DNA of 64,000 bases from contig NZ_AP018222.1 in assembly GCF_002368035.1 (NCBI RefSeq), forward strand, positions 4,271,534 through 4,335,533, read 5' to 3'. Position 1 is the first letter of the stretch. Every line of letters starts with the position of its first letter. The DNA comes from Nostoc linckia NIES-25. GTDB lineage: Bacteria > Cyanobacteriota > Cyanobacteriia > Cyanobacteriales > Nostocaceae. Below, piece by piece: positions 16,739-24,087 of this stretch. Made by a program: the position numbers and the translations under genes. The notes beneath the pieces were generated by a model. It was not told the DNA's origin, did not search any database, and worked only from the letters and a program-made list of their open reading frames with translations.

Positions 16739-18316
16739 ATGAATATGGAATTTATGGATTGCGATACCCTGCTGGCAAATCGGTGCAGACGGCGGAGTTT
16801 TTTGCTGGGTGCAGGATTATTAACGGGGTTAACAGTAACTAGCCAATGGCATCCGGTACTCGCTAATTCTAGGTTTTCTGGCTATCCGTTCAGTCTGGGT
16901 GTGGCTTCTGGCGATCCTTTACCGGATGGGGTTGTGATTTGGACGAGATTGGCTCCTAATCCTCTCAATGGAGGTAGGATGCCATTCGTAAATGTCCCAG
17001 TGCGGTGGCAAGTTGCCCTCGATGAAAACATGAGACAGGTGGTGCGTCGAGGAACAGTGCTAGCTACACCAGAGTTAGCACATTCAGTACACGTTGATGT
17101 CCGTGGGCTAGATCCTGACCGTTGGTACTGGTATCAATTTCAAGCGGGTAGAGAAATTAGTCCTATTGGGCGCACTCGCACAGCACCAGCATTGTATGGC
17201 TATATCTCAAAACTAAACTTTGCTTTTGTTTCTTGCCAAGACTGGCAAAATGGCTACTATACAGCTTATCGGTATTTAGCTGAGGAAAACCTCGACCTTG
17301 TGGTTCATCTCGGTGATTATATTTACGAGTACGGGCCACAACCTGGCGGCCCTCGCCAGCATAACAGTCCAGAAATTATAACTCTTGCCGACTACCGCAA
17401 TCGCCACGCCTTGTATAAAACTGACTTGAATCTCCAAGCTGCTCATGCTGCTTTTCCCTGGATTGTCACTTGGGACGACCATGAAGTTGATAACAACTAC
17501 GCCAATTTAATTGCTGAAGACAACCAAACCCAAGAAGCTTTTAAGAAACGGCGAGCCAATGCTTACCAGGCTTATTACGAACACATGCCTCTGCGTCAGT
17601 CTTCATTGCCCAAAGGCCCGGACGCGCTCCTTTATCGGCGGTTCACTTTCGGTAATTTAGTTGAGTTCAACGTATTAGATACTAGGCAGTATCGCACTGA
17701 CCAACCTTGCGACGATGGACTCAAGCCACGTTGTCCCCAAGCTTTTGCTACCAATGCGACGATGACTGGCTCAGAACAAGAGCAGTGGTTATTAAAAGGC
17801 TTAGACAAATCGCGATCGCGTTGGAATGCGATCGCTCAACAGACTATGTTGGCGGAGTACAATTTTAATAGTAATCCTGGTGCTGGTGTGTTCAATCTAG
17901 ATCAGTGGGACGGCTACGTATCCGCACGTAATCGACTTTTAAATTTTCTCAACCAGCGCAAACCCTCTAATCCAGTGGTAATTACCGGAGACATCCATTC
18001 TAGTTGGGTACACGACCTAAAGCTGGATTTTAGTAATCCAAAATCACCAACAGTAGGCACCGAGTTCGTAGGAACGTCAATCACCTCTGATTTTCCCACA
18101 GGATTTATCGCTCCAGTTAAAGCTGCCCTACCAAATAATCCTCATACTAAGTTCTTTGATGGTGCTTTCCGGGGATATGTTCGCTGCCAGCTTACCCCAC
18201 AAACTTGGCAAAGTGACTACCGAGTTGTATCCAGCATCGTAGATTTAAATGCTTCTGTCAAAACCCTAGCTTCCTTTGTAGTCCAAAACGGACAACCAGG
18301 AGCGCATTCAAGTTAG
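16739..18316 (+). CDS. phoD: PhoD-type alkaline phosphatase/phosphodiesterase, Tat-exported
   Basis: Secreted metallophosphoesterase that releases phosphate from phosphate esters. 525 residues. A Tat signal is visible: C-R-R-R-S-F-L-L-G-A-G (about residues 17-27) followed by a hydrophobic stretch. An N-terminal PhoD-N domain precedes metal-binding motifs F-V-S-C-Q-D (about 162), H-L-G-D-Y-I-Y-E (about 190), W-D-D-H-E-V (about 246) and I-T-G-D-I-H-S-S-W (about 414). The ATG at 16739 is the longest start; M3 is also possible and does not affect the Tat motif. A possible Pho box upstream fits regulation by phosphate limitation. Confidence 0.9.
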   Translation: MNMEFMDCDTLLANRCRRRSFLLGAGLLTGLTVTSQWHPVLANSRFSGYPFSLGVASGDPLPDGVVIWTRLAPNPLNGGRMPFVNVPVRWQVALDENMRQVVRRGTVLATPELAHSVHVDVRGLDPDRWYWYQFQAGREISPIGRTRTAPALYGYISKLNFAFVSCQDWQNGYYTAYRYLAEENLDLVVHLGDYIYEYGPQPGGPRQHNSPEIITLADYRNRHALYKTDLNLQAAHAAFPWIVTWDDHEVDNNYANLIAEDNQTQEAFKKRRANAYQAYYEHMPLRQSSLPKGPDALLYRRFTFGNLVEFNVLDTRQYRTDQPCDDGLKPRCPQAFATNATMTGSEQEQWLLKGLDKSRSRWNAIAQQTMLAEYNFNSNPGAGVFNLDQWDGYVSARNRLLNFLNQRKPSNPVVITGDIHSSWVHDLKLDFSNPKSPTVGTEFVGTSITSDFPTGFIAPVKAALPNNPHTKFFDGAFRGYVRCQLTPQTWQSDYRVVSSIVDLNASVKTLASFVVQNGQPGAHSS

Positions 18317-18343
18317 GGACTGGGGACTGGGTAGAGAGGGGGC

Positions 18344-18399
18344 AGGGGGAAAGGTTAAAGGGAAAAGGAATAAATTTAATCTTTCCCCTTTCCCCTTGT
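18344..18399. repeat. Purine/pyrimidine hairpin repeat, copy 4
   Basis: AAAGGTTAAAGGGAAAAGG arm, AATAAATTTAATC centre, then CTTTCCCCTTTCCCC. It follows the phosphatase stop by about 30 bases and is in tandem with copy 5. Confidence 0.75.
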
Positions 18400-18406
18400 C
18401 CTTGGG

Positions 18407-18496
18407 CAGGGAAAAGGTTAAAGGTTAAAGGGAAAAGGAATAAATTTACTTTCCCCTTTTCCCCTTTCCCTTTTCCCCTTACCCCTTTCCCTTTCC
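18407..18496. repeat. Purine/pyrimidine hairpin repeat, copy 5
   Basis: Second of two tandem copies between the convergent phosphatase and CHAT genes, with the same orientation as copy 4 and a longer pyrimidine arm. Confidence 0.75.
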
Positions 18497-18520
18497 CCAA
18501 TCCCCAATCCCCAGTCCCTT

Positions 18521-21500
18521 CTAATTCGGCTTCCCTGTAATCGTGAATGCTGCCCAATAGTAAGGATGATTATAAAGTTTTTTATCTGATGTCATTTTGC
18601 TATTTCTATATAATTGTGTTGCTAAATAGGCTCTAATTCGTACTTCCTCAGGATGCAAATTATTAAGTATATCTTCATACCATTTTGTCAGTTCTCCAGC
18701 AGTTAGTTCTTTGAGCCATAGTGTTGCTTCAGCTAAGGCTGTAACTACTGATTTATCGGGCTGTAATCTTCGGTAAAATTCTATGATTACCAAGGCGCTA
18801 GCGGAAGATTCTACAGTCCAGAGAGTACTTACTATATGAGAAACGCCTTGATTTAAAAAACCATTAACTAAAGTCACATATTCGCTACTGGTAATGTAGG
18901 TGCTGGTAGTGGCATTTTCACAGGCAGACAGAGTAACAAGGTTATAACTTGCTAAATTGTGTTGACAAATTTCTTCTAAAGTAAGTTTATCTTCACCTGC
19001 TAATGCCAATTCTGATTTTTTCGGTTCGCTTAAATTATTAGTGACATAACCAGTAAAATGGAAAATATTGTAGTTATCAAATAATGCATTTTTAACAATA
19101 TCTTTACTAGCTTGCGCGCCCTGAATTCGCTGGTTATTAACAAATATTTCGCTGACAATTTCTGATTCCAGCTTGGCAAATTTTAGTCCGGGATAACCTG
19201 CACTTTCAGGATACTCAACACTGAGTAATAACTTATTTTGCCACGGCAATATATCTTGATTTTTTATTGATAAACCTATTTGGGCGCTAGGCAAATAAGT
19301 AACGGTGAAATTTGACTCGATGTTTGGTAAATTTTCCTCTGATTGAGAAGATATATGAAAAAGGGTATGAATAGGCAATCTGTACAAATCGCGATGAGGA
19401 ATTAAAATCAGTTGGGTGATGCCTTCAAGTTCTTGAGCAATTGTAGAAATATTTAGGATTTCATAAAGCTGCAACAGCTTTTGTTCCATATCCACTCGCC
19501 AAGGATGCTGAGTTTTACTTTCTTTATCTTGGGCTGTGATGCGATATTCCTGGTATTGTTGATGCCAATCTTCTAGCCAATTTTCAAATTCAATTAAGCG
19601 TCGTACTGCTTCGGGTAAGGGCAATTCATTGAGACGAATGGTCTCTTCTGCTAAAGCGATCGCCCCAACATCTTGAATGGGTGTAAACAGTAGAATCGGT
19701 GATGGCGCTTGGTCTTTTAGAATGAAAGTTTGTAGGGCTACCGGACTAATATGCCAGTAAATAATTGCTGTTGTAGGATTGAATAGTTCTTGAATGGCAC
19801 CATAATGAGGCGAATAAATATTATCATCCCAGCCAAAAAGCAGCCAATTTAAACAAGCATTTTTACCTTGTTCGGCAATTTCCCAGGCTTCTACCACATC
19901 ACCGTAATCAACAGCTAAATCAACTGCCAATTGATCGAAGCCCACAAATTTCAAAGCTAATTGTTTTTTACTTTCTTCTGAACGAGTTTCTTCATTCAGT
20001 AATTGTTGCAATAAATCTCTACCTCGTTGCAGTAATTCTTGAAGTTGTGTTGTTTGTCCTAAACCCATCAGTACTTTGCTTAGGGATTGTAAAACTTCTA
20101 AATGCAACAGGGGAAAATATTCTAAGGTGAGGGTTAACAGCGCTTGATGATACTCGGATGCAGCTTTACGCCAATAATCGCGGGGATTAGGCTGTTCTTT
20201 ACCTCGATCGTAATAAGTATTACCGATCGCCAAATGCAATCTACCCCAACCTTCTGGGTGAGTATCTGTACGCAGATGCTTTAACCCTTCTTCGTAAGTT
20301 GCTAATTTACCTTCGTAGCCTACCTGTTGTAAGGTGGAATTTGTTGCTGTGATACTACTCGACAAATTCCGCAACAAATCAGGATCCACTAAATTACCGA
20401 CAGCAGTTCCCCTACCAATCCAAGCTTCCCAGTAATCTTGTTTAATTTGCAAAGCGTTGTCATAACAAACGATCGCTTCACTAAATTGTTCTAAATAAAA
20501 CAATGCTACTGCTTGATTATACCAAGCTAAGTGGAAGTCGGGTTTAATGGCGATCGCTTGCCGATAGGAAGTGATGGCTTCTTCGCGGCGTCCTAAGTTA
20601 TCTAAGGCCACACCCCGGTTGTACCAAGCTAAATAAAAGTCGGCTTGAACTGAAAGTGCTTTGTCCCAAGAAGCGATCGCATCTGACCACCGTCCCAAGT
20701 TAAACAACACTACACCTCGGTCTATCCACACTTCGTGGTAGTCTGGGTCAATTTCTAGCGCCCTGTCGTAAGATGTAATCGCTTCTTCAAATTGTTCGCC
20801 GACGGCTAGTGCTATGCCTCGGTGATACCAATTTTCTTGGTCTTGTGGTTGCAAATCGATGGCTTGGTCATAACTAGAAATTGCTTCCCGAAGCCAGCCT
20901 AACTTCAGCAGTGCTAAACCTTTACTAGACCAAGCCTCTTGGTAGTCTGGCTTGATTTCTAAAGCTTTATCAAAGGAAGCGATCGCTTCTTCAAAGTATC
21001 CTAGTTCTCCTAGAGTTCCACCGCGATAATACCAAGCTTTGTAGAAGTCGGGTTTGAGTTGGATGGCTGTTTCATAAGCTGCGATCGCTTCTTCAAAACG
21101 TTCTAAATGAAACAGCGTCAAGCCGCGATTAAACCAATATTCCCAAAATTCCGGTTGCAGTTCAATGGCTTGGTCGTAAGATGCGATCGCCCCTGACAAA
21201 TCGCCTGTTTTCGCTTGTTGAAGACCTTGATAAAACCAAGCTTGAGCTTGGTTAATCGGATCGTTGCCATAGCGCTCAATAATACTTGAAGAAGTGCTGC
21301 TTTGAACTGCCAAATTAGAAGCAAGTTGCTGCACTAAATTGCTACTTTGATCCAACCTCACCCACAACTCATCTAAAGTATTTGCCACATTTGGCTCTAA
21401 ATTCGCTAAAGTGCTATCCCAGGTTTGTTCTGAGTCAGTTGTTGCTAATTCACTCTTTTGCTTAGGAGGAACCAGATTTGCTGCTGTTTTAGTTTGAGTA

Positions 21501-22387
21501 TCTTCCTCTTCATCGTCCCACCTCAGCTGAGTTAATGTAGCGATCGAATCTTTTGCTGGGGGGAGAGGGAGATTTTCAGATATTGTGCTTTGGGTATCTT
21601 CTACTTGATACTCCAATATCACTTCCTCTAAATCCTCGGCCGATACTTGTTCGACAAAAGCATTTTCAGGTACTGGCGTGACTGTTTGCGTATCCGGTTC
21701 CTCATACTCCCATAACTCTTCGCCTAAATTACGGATTAAGTCTTGTCCCGGCGAAGTTACGATAATTTCCTCATCATTTTTAGTTTCTATGACATCTGGC
21801 TCATCATACTCCCATAACTGTTCCCCTAAGTCGCGGATCGGTTCTTGGCCAGGAGTATTTTCTGTGACATCTGGCTCATCGTACTCCCATAACTGTTCCC
21901 CTAAGTCGCGGATCAGTTCTTGGCCAGGAGTCAATTCGACTAGATTTTCTGCCTGATTGTCCTCATCTTCTATTTCTGTGGGTAAGTTTTGCATCAGCCG
22001 TATGCCAATCTCATAGGCAACATCTCCAATTGTGCCGATACCAAGTTCTCGCAGCTGCACCATCTGTATTGCTAACTGCGGATTCGCTGTGGGTGAAGCT
22101 AGTAAGCTTTCGCCAAACGTCACCAACCAATCTACCCAGCGTTCAGCCGGAATGCGATTTTCGATTCGTTGCAGATACCTCAATGCCCACTGGCGTCCTC
22201 GTCCTCGATCCACGCCTTCTAACAATTGAATAAACAATTGTTCCAAATCAGCATCGGTTAGTTCTGGTAGAATTTCTACCAGATTGTGTCCTCTTGCACC
22301 CTTGAAAGAACGAGTCTGCTTAGTTGCAATGAGGCGTTTTAAAAACCTTTTAAGCGACTGAGATATCCGCCTGAGCATCTGCCACAC
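18521..22387 (-). CDS. TPR-CHAT protein with a three-fold WEY linker motif; catalytic His apparently lost
   Basis: 1288 residues. An N-terminal helical domain (about 1-150) is shared with the neighbouring 232-residue protein. An acidic linker holds three copies of a G-E-Q-L-W-E-Y-D-E-P-D-like motif (about 170-250). A TPR array follows (about 385-650, at least eight 34-residue units with the W-Y-N-R-G pattern), then a helical spacer and a C-terminal CHAT (caspase/separase-like) domain (about 930-1280). The CHAT Cys is present in L-S-A-C-E-N (Cys1156). The His motif, normally H-F-x-G-H-G, reads H-F-T-G-Y-V, so the catalytic His position holds Tyr1114. It may be a pseudoprotease or binding scaffold. 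CHAT proteins often act in regulated proteolysis or anti-phage systems; the role here is unknown. Confidence 0.85.
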   Translation of the reverse strand: MWQMLRRISQSLKRFLKRLIATKQTRSFKGARGHNLVEILPELTDADLEQLFIQLLEGVDRGRGRQWALRYLQRIENRIPAERWVDWLVTFGESLLASPTANPQLAIQMVQLRELGIGTIGDVAYEIGIRLMQNLPTEIEDEDNQAENLVELTPGQELIRDLGEQLWEYDEPDVTENTPGQEPIRDLGEQLWEYDEPDVIETKNDEEIIVTSPGQDLIRNLGEELWEYEEPDTQTVTPVPENAFVEQVSAEDLEEVILEYQVEDTQSTISENLPLPPAKDSIATLTQLRWDDEEEDTQTKTAANLVPPKQKSELATTDSEQTWDSTLANLEPNVANTLDELWVRLDQSSNLVQQLASNLAVQSSTSSSIIERYGNDPINQAQAWFYQGLQQAKTGDLSGAIASYDQAIELQPEFWEYWFNRGLTLFHLERFEEAIAAYETAIQLKPDFYKAWYYRGGTLGELGYFEEAIASFDKALEIKPDYQEAWSSKGLALLKLGWLREAISSYDQAIDLQPQDQENWYHRGIALAVGEQFEEAITSYDRALEIDPDYHEVWIDRGVVLFNLGRWSDAIASWDKALSVQADFYLAWYNRGVALDNLGRREEAITSYRQAIAIKPDFHLAWYNQAVALFYLEQFSEAIVCYDNALQIKQDYWEAWIGRGTAVGNLVDPDLLRNLSSSITATNSTLQQVGYEGKLATYEEGLKHLRTDTHPEGWGRLHLAIGNTYYDRGKEQPNPRDYWRKAASEYHQALLTLTLEYFPLLHLEVLQSLSKVLMGLGQTTQLQELLQRGRDLLQQLLNEETRSEESKKQLALKFVGFDQLAVDLAVDYGDVVEAWEIAEQGKNACLNWLLFGWDDNIYSPHYGAIQELFNPTTAIIYWHISPVALQTFILKDQAPSPILLFTPIQDVGAIALAEETIRLNELPLPEAVRRLIEFENWLEDWHQQYQEYRITAQDKESKTQHPWRVDMEQKLLQLYEILNISTIAQELEGITQLILIPHRDLYRLPIHTLFHISSQSEENLPNIESNFTVTYLPSAQIGLSIKNQDILPWQNKLLLSVEYPESAGYPGLKFAKLESEIVSEIFVNNQRIQGAQASKDIVKNALFDNYNIFHFTGYVTNNLSEPKKSELALAGEDKLTLEEICQHNLASYNLVTLSACENATTSTYITSSEYVTLVNGFLNQGVSHIVSTLWTVESSASALVIIEFYRRLQPDKSVVTALAEATLWLKELTAGELTKWYEDILNNLHPEEVRIRAYLATQLYRNSKMTSDKKLYNHPYYWAAFTITGKPN

Positions 22388-22943
22388 TCTTGGATTTTGT
22401 TTTTCTAGATTGTAGCCATCGTTGTGTTAAAAAAGTCATGAATTACGTGAAAACCCATTATATCCGTACAATGATTCTGTGGCAGGCTAGCAAAAAATAC
22501 ATAAAAGGTCAAGAATATAGTATTATAACGCTACAATTCCAAAACTCAACTCTAGAGTTTTGCAGCCCTGATACCACCGTGTCAGTTTTCCTGAAGAATA
22601 CAGTTGCAAGAATGTAGGCAATCCAGCGAGTTCTGTTGACCGTGGCAATTTTAAATTTTAGATTATTTCGCTACTCATGCACAGAAGCAAGCTACTACCC
22701 TGTCATACCAATTCAAAATTAAAAATTAAAAATTAAAAATTAAGAAAGCAAGAATTAGTAAGGCTTTGGTGGGTTTGCATCTGTCTCATTATTTTAGTGA
22801 ATCGGTGTCACTTGTAGGTGGAAAAATCCAAAAATTTAGTTGCTCTGTAATTCCAGAAAGGACAGGATTCATTACTATTGCTTGTTGTCTCAACCCTCTT
22901 GCCTGCGCGTTGGCGCAGCCTATCCTAGAGAAGCGCTTGGCGA
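22388..22943. other. Intergenic region upstream of the CHAT gene
   Basis: About 555 bases, AT-rich, probably carrying the CHAT gene promoter. It contains a (AAAATTA)n run at 22714-22744 (four copies). Short ORFs on the plus strand show no protein character. Confidence 0.4.
22714..22744. repeat. (AAAATTA)4 tandem repeat
   Basis: Four direct copies of a 7-base AT unit; short tandem repeat in intergenic DNA. Confidence 0.8.
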
Positions 22944-23642
22944 TTAATTTTCTGTTTGCTCTGTAGTCGCTTGGCCGCCGGAATATAATTGACTAATTAA
23001 TGCTTGCACTAGAACTTGTGGATCGTCGGTCTCAACAGCCAGCTGCTGGGCAATCTGATGGCGTAAATTTTCATCCTGCTGCAACATAACAAATAGTTCT
23101 TCTAGGGTGACAGTTTGATATTCTCCCTCTGGCAAATTTTCTTCTTCATATGCTTCTTGGGATGCTGGGGCGGCTGGTGGAGATGGCAAAGTCGTACTTA
23201 CAGCATCTGGCCCTTCATATTCCCAAACTGGTTCGCCTTGATTGCGTTTTAGCAACTGCATCCCGATATTATAGGCAACATCTGTGATTTCTCCGATGCC
23301 CAACTCACCCAGTTGTACCAACCGCGCAGCCATTTCATTATTAGGCGTAGGTGATGCTAGCAACTTGTCACCAAAGCGTCCTAGCCACTCGACCCAGCGT
23401 TCAGTTGTAATGCGATGTTCAATATTTTGCAGCCACTTGCGTGCCCAAGCTTCGCCTCGTGCTTGATGTACTCCTTGCAACAGTTCGTTGAAAAGAAATT
23501 CCAGATCCGTATCAGTTAGAGGTGGCGCTGGTTGTTTTTGCACATTGCCCCTAGCTTTTGAGACAGTCTGTTTTCCACCAAATAAGCTCCGAAAAAGCTT
23601 TTTGAGCCATTGAACTAGCCGCTTGAACATCTGCTGCACCAT
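22944..23642 (-). CDS. Stand-alone paralogue of the CHAT protein's N-terminal domain
   Basis: 232 residues without a named family. Residues about 1-150 align by eye with the start of the 1288-residue CHAT protein next door: a basic amphipathic N-terminus (L-K-K-L-F-R-S-L-F), then L-T-D-T-D-L-E-F-L-F, a G-V-H-Q-A-R-G segment, R-W-V-E-W-L-G-R-F-G and a G-E-I-T-D-V-A-Y-N-I-G-M stretch, each with a counterpart there. A single P-V-W-E-Y-E-G-P-D motif follows, matching the linker motif of the CHAT protein. The tail (about 190-232) is Gln/Glu-rich. No TPR or CHAT domain. The gene lies upstream of the CHAT gene on the same strand, 556 bases apart, suggesting duplication and partnership. Confidence 0.75.
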   Translation of the reverse strand: MVQQMFKRLVQWLKKLFRSLFGGKQTVSKARGNVQKQPAPPLTDTDLEFLFNELLQGVHQARGEAWARKWLQNIEHRITTERWVEWLGRFGDKLLASPTPNNEMAARLVQLGELGIGEITDVAYNIGMQLLKRNQGEPVWEYEGPDAVSTTLPSPPAAPASQEAYEEENLPEGEYQTVTLEELFVMLQQDENLRHQIAQQLAVETDDPQVLVQALISQLYSGGQATTEQTEN

Positions 23643-23751
23643 TGAGTGTTGTTTATCCTTAAGATTGTAGCGATCGCATTGCGCTATGGCGTTACTTCCG
23701 TCAAGAAAATTCGGGATTGGGGATTGGGGTATGGGGCATACAAAGAGGACA

Positions 23752-23839
23752 AGGGGAAAGGGAAAGGGGTAAGGGGAAAAGGGGAAAGATTAAATTTATT
23801 CCTTTTCCCTTTTCCCTTTTCCCTTTAACCTTTTCCCCT
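23752..23839. repeat. Purine/pyrimidine hairpin repeat, copy 6
   Basis: AAAGATTAAATTTATTCC orientation as in copies 1 and 2, with long GGGGAAA and TTTTCCC arms. Here it lies upstream of both flanking genes, unlike the other copies. Confidence 0.75.
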
Positions 23840-23917
23840 GACTAATGACTAATTTAGAACAAATGTACTAAATGGTATGCTATAATTCGGATGCATCGAT
23901 GGTGAAATCATAAAAAT

Positions 23918-24064
23918 ATGTTCTCTTGGCTTGCTTCTCTTAGTGCCAAAATTTACAGATTAAATATAGTGCAATTAGTATGGCAACATCGACAAATAAA
24001 GCAGGTGCAAGAGATTAAAATAATTGAATCCCAAATTCGACTCGGTGCTATTAATCAACGTTAA
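23918..24064 (+). CDS. Possible 48-residue basic protein ahead of dnaX
   Basis: ATG ORF encoding a peptide that begins M-F-S-W-L-A-S-L-S-A-K-I-Y and ends S-Q-I-R-L-G-A-I-N-Q-R, with a Gln/Lys/Ile-rich middle. It ends 23 bases before dnaX and reads on the same strand, so it could be a leader gene of the dnaX transcript. The composition is protein-like (amphipathic helix), but no family is recognised and no strong Shine-Dalgarno is seen. Confidence 0.35.
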   Translation: MFSWLASLSAKIYRLNIVQLVWQHRQIKQVQEIKIIESQIRLGAINQR

Positions 24065-24087
24065 AAGGCATTGAAGTCCATTTTTCC

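Noticed and set aside
21678..21956. Plus-strand ORF with repeated S-G-S-S-Y-S-H-N.
   Set aside because: It is the antisense reading of the three W-E-Y linker repeats of the CHAT protein.
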